From assembly GCA_027486585.1 (NCBI GenBank), contig JAIXOU010000084.1, positions 1-40,582 of the forward strand: a stretch of 40,582 nucleotides of DNA, read 5' to 3'. Position numbers and translations under genes: made by a program. The DNA comes from Verrucomicrobiaceae bacterium (lineage in GTDB: Bacteria; Verrucomicrobiota; Verrucomicrobiia; Verrucomicrobiales; Verrucomicrobiaceae). The notes under the pieces are model-generated. The model was not told the DNA's origin, made no database searches, and was given only the letters and a program-made list of their open reading frames with translations. This document shows, piece after piece, positions 27,524 to 34,622 of the stretch (position 1 is its first letter; each line of letters begins with the position of its first letter).

Positions 27524-28882
27524 ATGAACCTCTACCACGAAACTTCCACTGCTTCTCATCAAATGAGCCGTCGCAAAGTGCTGCGCGGACTGGGGACAAT
27601 GATGTCTCTGCCCTTCCTGGAGACCTTTGCAGGCAAGGCAAAAGCGGCAGCCGCCCAAAAAGCTCCTCTGCGGGCTGCGTGGCTCTACGTGCCGAATGGG
27701 GTGAATGTGGATGAGTGGTTTCCCACCGGGGAAGGCACAGGCTATCAGTTGAGCACGTCACTCAAAGAGTTAGAGCGCCACCGCAATGATTTCATGGTGG
27801 TTTCCGGCTTGGCTCAGGACTTTGCTCGTTCTCACGGCAACGGTGGCGGCGATCATGCGCGGGCAACGGCCACATTCCTGACGGGTTGCATGCCCAAGAA
27901 GACAGCTGGATCAGACATTCAACTCGGCGTGTCGGTGGATCAGATCGCGGCACAAAAAATCGGCCATCTGACGCGTCTGCCCTCTTTAGAATTAAGCGCG
28001 GATGGCCAGCGCAGTGCAGGGCGCTGTGACAGTGGTTACTCCTGTGCCTACCAGTTCAATCTTGCCTGGAAAAATGAGACCATGCCCATGGCTCCCGAGA
28101 TGGACCCTCGGCTGGCTTTTGAGCGTCTTTTTGGTTACGGCGCTTCTGGAGCCCAGGGAGAAGCTGGCGCACGCAGGCAGAGGCTTCAAAAGAGCATTCT
28201 CGACACCGTCCTGGACGAAGCCAAGTCTCTGCAAGGCAAAGTAAGCGGCAGTGACAAACGCAAGCTGGATGAATACTTCGAATCCGTGCGCGACATCGAG
28301 CAGCGCATCGAACGCAGTGAAAAGTTCGCCACTCAAATGCCGAAAGACTTCAAGGTGCCCGAGGGGATTCCTGAAAGTTACGAGCAGCATATCCGCGTCA
28401 TGTTTGACCTCATGGCTCTAGCGTTTCAGACCGACACGACACGCATCGCCACGTTTATGCTAGCGCATGACGGCAGTAATCGCAGCTTCCCAGACATCGG
28501 CGTTCCAGATGCACATCATGGCATCTCACATCATCAGCGCGATCCTGAAAAGCTGGCCAAACTGGGCAAAATCGACCGGTTTTACCTCCGTCAGTTCGCC
28601 TATTTCCTCGATAAACTGAAGAGCATCAAAGAAGGAGAAGTCAGCGTTTTGGACAATAGCATGATCGTTTGGGGCGGCGGCATCGGTGACCCTGACCGCC
28701 ACAACCACGATAATCTCCCCATCGTCGTCGCTGGCCGCGCCGGCGGCACCTGGACGCCAGGTAAGCGCGTCATGCTTCCCGGAGAGACCCCCATGACCAA
28801 TCTCTACGTCTCCATGCTAGAGCGCATGGGAGTGCGCGCTGAGACCGTCGGTGATAGCACGGGCAAGCTGGAAGTGGGATAA
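27524..28882 (+). CDS. DUF1552 Tat-exported protein
   Basis: The ATG at 27524 gives 452 residues; the frame is open upstream to 27467. The N-terminus carries a twin-arginine signal (SRRKVLRGLGTMMSLPFLE), then the DUF1552 body: RAAWLYVPNGVNVDEWFPTGEG, NGGGDHARATATFLTG and MIVWGGGIGDPDRHNHDNLPIVVAG. Such proteins in Verrucomicrobiota and Planctomycetes usually accompany DUF1592/DUF1588-type cytochrome proteins, but no such partner is adjacent. The function is unknown; sulfatase-like folding has been proposed by analogy with sibling DUF1501 families, which is inference. Confidence 0.88.
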   Translation: MNLYHETSTASHQMSRRKVLRGLGTMMSLPFLETFAGKAKAAAAQKAPLRAAWLYVPNGVNVDEWFPTGEGTGYQLSTSLKELERHRNDFMVVSGLAQDFARSHGNGGGDHARATATFLTGCMPKKTAGSDIQLGVSVDQIAAQKIGHLTRLPSLELSADGQRSAGRCDSGYSCAYQFNLAWKNETMPMAPEMDPRLAFERLFGYGASGAQGEAGARRQRLQKSILDTVLDEAKSLQGKVSGSDKRKLDEYFESVRDIEQRIERSEKFATQMPKDFKVPEGIPESYEQHIRVMFDLMALAFQTDTTRIATFMLAHDGSNRSFPDIGVPDAHHGISHHQRDPEKLAKLGKIDRFYLRQFAYFLDKLKSIKEGEVSVLDNSMIVWGGGIGDPDRHNHDNLPIVVAGRAGGTWTPGKRVMLPGETPMTNLYVSMLERMGVRAETVGDSTGKLEVG

Positions 28883-29056
28883 CTGTAACTACACTTATCG
28901 AGCGTGCGAATACGAAAGAGGCCGAGTTGAAGGGAAAAGGAAAGACACTGCCGCTGGATTTGCAAAACACCGCGTTTCGTTGGAGGATGGTGATGTCGTG
29001 GTCGTGACCGAAACAAAAAGCTGACGCGGGGCCGCTGAGAGTATGGCTGAAGAGCT
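28883..29056 (+). other. Gene debris: stop-free tail without a start
   Basis: In one plus-strand frame this stretch reads without stops to a TGA, ending ...FAKHRVSLEDGDVVVVTETKS. The tail has coding-like composition but no plausible start or upstream body. It may be the C-terminal remnant of a lost gene. Otherwise I see nothing in the gap. Confidence 0.3.
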
Positions 29057-29179
29057 ATGAAGCTGCTTTCTGTTTTCCTTTTACTCACCGCGGCCGTTTT
29101 GCCTAGGCTGCGGTTCAAACAGGCTCACCTTCGATCAAGATCGTCGCGCCTGGAATTCCACCAGAAGCCGGGAAGCTAG
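29057..29179 (+). pseudogene. Beheaded secretory-protein start
   Basis: An ATG at 29057 begins a textbook signal-peptide start (MKLLSVFLLLTAAVLP). After that the frame reads a basic, non-coding-like stretch (RLRFKQAHLRSRSSR) into a TAG, overlapping the 3' end of the minus-strand gene at 29115. The break point therefore lies near 29104, the distal edge of the accessory cluster. The likely reading is a truncated exported-protein gene left by insertion or deletion. The rest of that gene was not found in the window. Confidence 0.45.
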
Positions 29180-30527
29180 ATCCAAGCTTGTCTTTGATGT
29201 CCAAGATGATTGCTATCGTGAGAGCACGACTGGTGGTAAAATCAATCTTCGAACTTGCTTTGGTGAGGCCTGTGGCCGGGTTCAAACATCCGACACTGCT
29301 GACGTAGTTGATTCCTGGGTGAATGAGGATTGCAGTCCGCTCACCAGTGCTATTTAACAGCAGGCCTGGCTTAGGTTTTCCGCTCGTGGTGACATCCGAG
29401 TCATAGTTGTGTGTTCGATACTTCGCGCCTGCATGAATCGACAGCGGGTAGCTGCCGGCTTTGATCCGGCGGTCTTGAAGATTGCCGATTTTATAAGTGT
29501 TGTTTCCTGGACCGCCACGCTCGACGATCTGACCGCTCAATCCAGTGGACTTGCCGTTCCAAAAACACTCGAAGTCTCCTACTGTACGAGCGTAACTCAT
29601 TCCCGAACGCGTCTCCTGCCTAACACGTTTCAGATAGAGACAGTAGCCAGTGGATGGAATATTGCTCGACGTCAGACTCACGCCTGATTTGATTTTAGCC
29701 TGTTTCCCAGCAGATACGAGGCCAGTGAGTTCACGCCAAGTGCGTTTACCAGGTTCGATAAGACCGTCTGGATTGGTGAAATACCGGGCTTGAAACGCCA
29801 CGATAGCCTTGACGGTATTCGATTTTGTTGCGTCGATTTTTCCGTCAATGCCGCCGGGATCGATGTTTGTGTTTTTTAAGATAACGGCAGCTTTGGTTAG
29901 AAGTTCCTGCACCACAAGAACATCAGATTTAGCGTTCGTCGCCCCCTTGGACTTGTCGCCAACAGAGCTGGTAATCTGAGGGCCGATGGCTGTCTCGACT
30001 TGGGAATCGGCTGCGATGTCTGTTGTTTCTGTTCCATTAGCTTTGATGTTGGGTTCGACCAATTCAACACCAGCGCTCCAATCCTTCTCCGGCACCTTGA
30101 AAGACTTGCCATTGACTTGGCCTATCTCGTAAATCGCCATCGCGAAGAAGAGCTTTTTCAACTGATCAAGCTCCTCAATGTCGCCTTCTTCGTCAAAAAG
30201 GTCTAGCTTGTCATTGGGCCCGATTCCCATCTTGCCAGCGACAAACTCCGAATACGCTTTGGGCGAGTTTTTCGGACCTCCTGGTAACGAACCGATCGTG
30301 TCCGTTGCGGGAGCCCAGCGCGACAGAATCTTGGCGATCGTTGTGAGCTTGTGCTTGGTATAGTAAACCCGAAGAAGGATGATGCCGGCACGCACTCCGT
30401 AAGCAGGATCCGTGAAGACAGCGTGGCCGCGTTCATCGGTTTTGGACGCTTTGCCATTCGCATCAAGCCATGCAGACCCGCTGTTCTTGACGTTGAGGTA
30501 GTTATTGTTTCGGATCCCTGTGCTCAT
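29115..30527 (-). CDS. P5-like muramidase, peptidoglycan-binding and L,D-transpeptidase-like fusion
   Basis: This 470-residue protein has three apparent modules. Residues 1-150 (GIRNNNYLNVKNSGSAWL, FTDPAYGVRAGIILLRVYYTKH) resemble the phage structural-protein P5/lytic-transglycosylase-like domain. Residues 195-270 (VLVVQELLTKA, GGIDGKIDATKSNTVKAIVAFQ) form a peptidoglycan-binding domain. Residues 290-470 resemble DUF5675/YkuD, with H403 and C414 in HPGINYVSSVGC, the spacing expected for an L,D-transpeptidase-type Cys active site. No signal peptide or membrane anchor is visible, so it may be released by lysis or by another gene's export route. It follows the protease-hydrolase gene by 39 bases, the last gene of the accessory run. 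Confidence 0.78.
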   Translation of the reverse strand: MSTGIRNNNYLNVKNSGSAWLDANGKASKTDERGHAVFTDPAYGVRAGIILLRVYYTKHKLTTIAKILSRWAPATDTIGSLPGGPKNSPKAYSEFVAGKMGIGPNDKLDLFDEEGDIEELDQLKKLFFAMAIYEIGQVNGKSFKVPEKDWSAGVELVEPNIKANGTETTDIAADSQVETAIGPQITSSVGDKSKGATNAKSDVLVVQELLTKAAVILKNTNIDPGGIDGKIDATKSNTVKAIVAFQARYFTNPDGLIEPGKRTWRELTGLVSAGKQAKIKSGVSLTSSNIPSTGYCLYLKRVRQETRSGMSYARTVGDFECFWNGKSTGLSGQIVERGGPGNNTYKIGNLQDRRIKAGSYPLSIHAGAKYRTHNYDSDVTTSGKPKPGLLLNSTGERTAILIHPGINYVSSVGCLNPATGLTKASSKIDFTTSRALTIAIILDIKDKLGSSFPASGGIPGATILIEGEPV

Positions 30528-30566
30528 ATTTAGTGTGGGTGGTTATAGGTTTGAAAGTTTGAATGC

Positions 30567-32690
30567 TCAGAATCCCGCCAGCGACGTGACGGGTGCGGGC
30601 AGAGTGGTGTCCTCCGATTGAGCGAGGATACGGTTGATGGTGCGGGTGATGTAGAGGGTGTCGTTGTCGAAGCCACCGTGGGAGGGTTGCTTTTGTTCCT
30701 TGCCGTCATGCACGGTCTCTCCGGACTTTTTCAGGAACAAGGCAGGGACTTTTTTCGCAGCAACGGTGGCGCGCCACTTCTGCACTGCCTCGTTGAAGCC
30801 GAATTCATCGACTTTCTTCCGGTTGAAGAGCTGAAAGATATCCTTGTCGTCGAACTCCTTGTTCCAGGCGGCTTCCATGCCGAGGATGGGCGTTTTGTGC
30901 CATTCCTCGCACGCGCGGCTAACAAAGTAGAGAAGTGATTTGTTGTAAAAGCCGCCCACGTTGTCCTCCAGCTCGGCGGTGTTGTCGAGATTGCTGACGT
31001 AAAGGCGAGGGCCCTGTAGCATACCGCGATTGATGGCGCGGGCATAGTGTTCGTTGGCAAAAGACACGGTGCATGCGGGAGCGAAGAGATGACAGGAGGC
31101 CAAGGTGACGTTTTTATCCGCCTTGTGGAGCGTGGAGATAAAGTGTCCCTGCCAGATCGCGCCGGCGGAGTGACCGAGGAGATGGATTTCGGCAGTTTTA
31201 TAGGTCGTGAGGAGAGAGGCGACCTCCGTGGCGAAGACGGATGCGCCATGCCCCTCACGGCCGGAGGCTTCCGCATTTTGCTTCATCTGGTGCCACAGGG
31301 ATTTGCCGAGGAAACCGAGCGCCGTCTCCACGGTGTAGTCCGCTCCGTCGCTGACCTGCTCCTTCAGCCAATCGCCAATGCCACGGGCCTGGGAGGGTGC
31401 CCCACTATCCGGGAGGATTTTTTTCAGGACGTCGATGCCCATGTCTCGGAGGCTTTCTTTCCAGCCCGTTTTCCAAACGACAAAAATGGGGTAAATGCCG
31501 TTCGCCTTGAAATAGGGGGCCATGATTTGAGCGCGCTTGATGCCGTCTTCTTCATGATTGAGCCCGCCGTGGGCGTAGATGGCCACCTTGCGGTTCTTGG
31601 GGCTGGATTTCATCCAGTCGTGAAGTTTTTGGAACACGACCTCCTGCGCAAATCCGACTCCGCTATAAGCGCCGGAGTTGCGCAACAACACGCCATCATT
31701 TCCAAGTACGACGGAGTGATGGCGGGCCAGATCCTCGCTCCAGGGCGAAGTGAGACTGTCAGAGGTGGCTGAGGTGGAGTCAGACGACGAGCTGGATGAA
31801 ACGCGATGAAGCGCGCGGGTAGTGAATGTTGTCGGCACCTGATCTTGAATCACGGGAACGCCCATGGTGGCCACCCAGGCATCCGTGGCATTCTCCAGCC
31901 AGTCTCCGTAATGCATGAGAGCAAAGCCGTGATAGCCCCAGCCATTTCCCCATGAGTTCTGCACTATGAAACCACGACAGTTGTAGCCCACGATGGCAAA
32001 AGCGTGACCGCTGGGTGCCTTCCTGCCCGGTTTCCACGTTATCACGGGCAGTTTGCCCACATGTTCGGTCACATCTTTCAAGTCCCAGCCGTCATGCACG
32101 TCCGCGCTGCAATACAGCGCACCCACCTCTTGAATCGCGCTCTGCATAGCGGTGATGTCGTCCGTCTCGACACGGTAATAGGCACCGAGGGCGATCTGCG
32201 CGGCTTCGACAGCCCATTTGGGTTTCGGCTTGCCGGGATTTTTATTTTTGTCGAGGTAGGGCCAAGTTTTCTTGAGGCACACACCATGGCGGTGCCAGCC
32301 CTTAACCGCCCCACGGCAGCTCGATCCGTCATAGTCCTCACCAGGCCACTCATCGTAAAGCCGGGCGTGCTCGTATAGCATACGCTCGCTCACCTTGTCA
32401 GGCAGTTCCGCGTTCCCGACCACCCTGCCATCGGGAAACACCGCTTGTCGAAATCGCAGGTAATTGATCATCGCCGCCAGCCCAAAGCCGGTGCAGGCAC
32501 CTTCCTCTCCCTGGTCTAGTATCAGCTTGCTGTAGAGCATCAGCAGATTATCCGCAAATTCGGTGGAGGGATAAACTGCGGGCAGGTTTACCAGCTTTGG
32601 TTGGTATTTGCGGTCGCGCACGTCGTAGCGGTCAGGGCGCACGTCGAAAAGGCGGGCTTTGCCGTGGAGGGTTTTTCGGTTGGCGGGCAT
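30567..32690 (-). CDS. Papain-like C1 protease fused to alpha/beta hydrolase
   Basis: This is a 707-residue fusion without a signal peptide. Residues 1-285 are a C1A-type peptidase: oxyanion Q60, catalytic C66 (DQGEEGACTGFGLA), H229 (PSGHAFAIVGYN) and N245 (QNSWGNGWG), so the triad is complete. The motif RPDRYDVRDRKYQP precedes it, as in free-standing bacterial C1 peptidases. A serine-rich linker (about 298-315) follows. Residues 330-660 are an alpha/beta hydrolase with nucleophile S508 in GHSAG and an oxyanion-type AHGGLN at 373-378; a lipase or esterase role is likely. The fusion of protease and lipase-like domains in one cytosolic chain is unusual. It sits between the membrane protein (52 bases) and the cell-wall enzyme (39 bases). 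Confidence 0.86.
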   Translation of the reverse strand: MPANRKTLHGKARLFDVRPDRYDVRDRKYQPKLVNLPAVYPSTEFADNLLMLYSKLILDQGEEGACTGFGLAAMINYLRFRQAVFPDGRVVGNAELPDKVSERMLYEHARLYDEWPGEDYDGSSCRGAVKGWHRHGVCLKKTWPYLDKNKNPGKPKPKWAVEAAQIALGAYYRVETDDITAMQSAIQEVGALYCSADVHDGWDLKDVTEHVGKLPVITWKPGRKAPSGHAFAIVGYNCRGFIVQNSWGNGWGYHGFALMHYGDWLENATDAWVATMGVPVIQDQVPTTFTTRALHRVSSSSSSDSTSATSDSLTSPWSEDLARHHSVVLGNDGVLLRNSGAYSGVGFAQEVVFQKLHDWMKSSPKNRKVAIYAHGGLNHEEDGIKRAQIMAPYFKANGIYPIFVVWKTGWKESLRDMGIDVLKKILPDSGAPSQARGIGDWLKEQVSDGADYTVETALGFLGKSLWHQMKQNAEASGREGHGASVFATEVASLLTTYKTAEIHLLGHSAGAIWQGHFISTLHKADKNVTLASCHLFAPACTVSFANEHYARAINRGMLQGPRLYVSNLDNTAELEDNVGGFYNKSLLYFVSRACEEWHKTPILGMEAAWNKEFDDKDIFQLFNRKKVDEFGFNEAVQKWRATVAAKKVPALFLKKSGETVHDGKEQKQPSHGGFDNDTLYITRTINRILAQSEDTTLPAPVTSLAGF

Positions 32691-32742
32691 ATCGTGGTGG
32701 GGATGATGTGAGGTGTTGAAAAGGCGAGGGACTCTTGAGAGG

Positions 32743-33936
32743 TCATTGAGGTTTGGTCACCGTCTGCACTTGGGATTCGACGATGGATACAAAACTGGGC
32801 ACGAGCCGCTCACTCAGGCCTGCGGCAAATCCAAGGAGGAATTGCAGCCACATGGCCGTGTCCTGATTCGCTAAATCCATTGAATTGGGCAGCGTCATGA
32901 AGCCGAGCAGAAACTTGGATTTGATACCCAGCGTGATGAAGGCAGCTCCAAGCACGCCGACCATGATTCGTGATGCCCCCTCGATCATGTTGATGGTTTG
33001 CCCCGCACCCGCATCGTATTGGCGGGTAGATGCCCCCATCAGAAGCGACAACATCGCCCCCAGGGAACCGATGAGGGAAAACTTGATCACATCCCAACCT
33101 TCTGGACTGATCCAACTCCATGATTGTGCCGCCAGAATCAAAGCTTCGTAAGTTGCGGACGGGCCAGCTGCCGAATCCTGCGGCACATCCTGCGCTTTCT
33201 GTAGTTTCTCTATGATTGACTTTGACGCAGGGCTTTCGGGTGATTGAGTGAAAGCATAGTTAAAGAAAGCCAGCATCAGCAGGCACATCAGCAGTCCCAT
33301 CATAGCTCCGGCCAGCACGTTCTTGCGACCGCGATCTGATGAGCGGCCCTTCACATACTCCTGTGCTTTTTGCAGGGCTGAGCGAGCCGCCTCACTTCGT
33401 GGGTCAGCAGGGCGTGGTTGATTGGGATCGACTGGCGGTGGTGGCGGCGGGCAGTCCTCGATGGCGCGGGCCAAGGCTTCCGCGATCAGTCGCCGACAGG
33501 AACGCAGCGTGGATTGCTGACGCCGCAGCTGGGAGAAATCGCATTCAGCCACAGCACTGGACACATCATCGGCCTTCAGAGATTCTCCCTGTGCATCCTT
33601 CTTGTCGGCTTTTCCTATGGAAGACTCACGTCCTGCCCAGTGCAACCAGTCACGGAACTGCAGGCGCAGGCCTTCCGAGAGGGTCTCCAAGTGTACCACG
33701 TCCGTGAGGATCAGGCCAAAATCTTTGGGAAAAAAGCGCTCTGGCGGCAGGGTCCTTCCTTCAGTCTGATCTTTAAAAAACCACTGGATGCTCAAATCCT
33801 CATCGAGATAGATCGCATATCTGAAGTCCTCATCCGGTCCACCATCAGAGTAGATCAGGTCCACCACCCAGCGTTTGAGGTATTCGTCTTTGAATCCTTC
33901 GCGGATCCAATACTCTTTGTCGGCATTTTCTGGCAT
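32743..33936 (-). CDS. Four-helix membrane protein with large N-terminal soluble domain
   Basis: The protein has 397 residues and matches no family I recognise. Residues 1-160 are soluble and charged (WVVDLIYSDGGPDEDFRYAIYL, HLETLSEGLRLQFRDWLHW). A Pro-rich linker with six consecutive prolines is at 163-168, and a charged helix leads to transmembrane segments at about 207-229, 283-301, 322-346 and 362-380. No signal peptide precedes the soluble part, so the N-domain is probably cytosolic. It is first of a three-gene minus-strand run with the protease-hydrolase and the cell-wall fusion. By position it could be the membrane effector or docking partner. Confidence 0.7.
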   Translation of the reverse strand: MPENADKEYWIREGFKDEYLKRWVVDLIYSDGGPDEDFRYAIYLDEDLSIQWFFKDQTEGRTLPPERFFPKDFGLILTDVVHLETLSEGLRLQFRDWLHWAGRESSIGKADKKDAQGESLKADDVSSAVAECDFSQLRRQQSTLRSCRRLIAEALARAIEDCPPPPPPVDPNQPRPADPRSEAARSALQKAQEYVKGRSSDRGRKNVLAGAMMGLLMCLLMLAFFNYAFTQSPESPASKSIIEKLQKAQDVPQDSAAGPSATYEALILAAQSWSWISPEGWDVIKFSLIGSLGAMLSLLMGASTRQYDAGAGQTINMIEGASRIMVGVLGAAFITLGIKSKFLLGFMTLPNSMDLANQDTAMWLQFLLGFAAGLSERLVPSFVSIVESQVQTVTKPQ

Positions 33937-34083
33937 AACGGTTTTGATTTAGGGGGTGTGTCTGTTTGGGTGCTGCTGTAGCTGAAGATTCTTTCAGGAT
34001 CAGAGCGGGAGCCCCATGGCCTCCGCTCGCTGTGTCTGGGCGTTTGGGGTGGCATTAACCGCCCACCGTGATTCTTGTGTTTC

Positions 34084-34226
34084 TTACTCGTTTGCGTGGG
34101 GGGAACTGGCAGAAGTAGGATCAGCAACGTAGCCTTCGTCTCCCGGCTTCAGCAGCACGAAGGGGGAACCCCAGAGCAGGTTTTTATCCCCCTCTTCAGG
34201 CTGGAATCAAAGGTGGCGACTTTCAT
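34084..34226 (-). pseudogene. Possible frameshifted small gene
   Basis: From ATG at 34226 the minus strand reads MKVATFDSS, and a different frame continues coherently as PEEGDKNLLWGSPFVLLKP then GDEGYVADPTSASSPHANE to a TAA at 34084. The two halves need one reading-frame shift to join. The combined about-47-residue peptide looks protein-like (Gly/Pro turns, acidic), but no family is recognised. It may be a broken small gene of the accessory module, or chance. Confidence 0.3.
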
Positions 34227-34383
34227 GGGTGCGGAGGGTTAGTTGGAAAGCATGGTCGCTGCTTACAGAAGACGTTCCGCAGAGCGTGGAGGAACTGTCT
34301 CAGACTGCGCTGTCCCCTTGCGTAGGTAGCACCCAAGAAGAACTTAACTGCTGCCAAGCAGCCTTCCCTATGAAATGAAGGGC

Positions 34384-34420
34384 CAGACGTGCGATACGGG
34401 TCATCGCGCCCGGAGGTCTG
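34384..34420. other. Bulged hairpin in the accessory-module gap
   Basis: A 5-bp outer stem (CAGAC/GTCTG) and a 7-bp inner stem (GTGCGAT/ATCGCGC, one G-U) stack directly on the 5' side, with a CCGGAG bulge on the 3' side and an ACGGGTC loop. It could be part of a structured RNA or a protein-binding site. The strand is unknown. Confidence 0.4.
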
Positions 34421-34622
34421 CAAGGAATGGTTAATAAACGAATTTCCCCTCATGCCCACGAGGCTAAGGGAGTCTGGCCGTAAATGGCAAGCTAAAAACT
34501 CAACGGCCCTTTATTTTCTTCTGTGACATGACCACAAAGAATGCTCAGCCCTGCGCAGCGCCCCCTGAAACAGCCAGCGTGCAGTCTCATCTGCGAAGGC
34601 CTTTGATGCCACTGACATAGTT

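Larger units (their letters stand above)
33937..34622. other. 686-base intergenic stretch with inverted repeats
   Basis: No convincing gene fills this gap. Two structures stand out. An inverted repeat GGCCAGAC (34381-34388) / GTCTGGCC (34472-34479) is separated by 83 bases. Nested at its left arm is a local hairpin: CAGAC (34384-34388) with GTCTG (34416-34420), enclosing GTGCGAT (34389-34395) with ATCGCGC (34403-34409). The two pairings share bases and are mutually exclusive, as in switching RNAs. A frameshifted small frame is listed separately. Promoters for the three-gene run must lie here, but I could not identify them. Confidence 0.4.

Noticed and set aside
34223-34459. A 78-codon minus-strand frame in the accessory gap
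   Set aside because: The translation lacks protein-like character and spans the inverted-repeat structure; more likely chance.
34320-34530. Group II intron or retron RNA in the accessory gap
   Set aside because: A bulged hairpin and long inverted repeat are present, but no domain V signature and no reverse transcriptase gene lies nearby.
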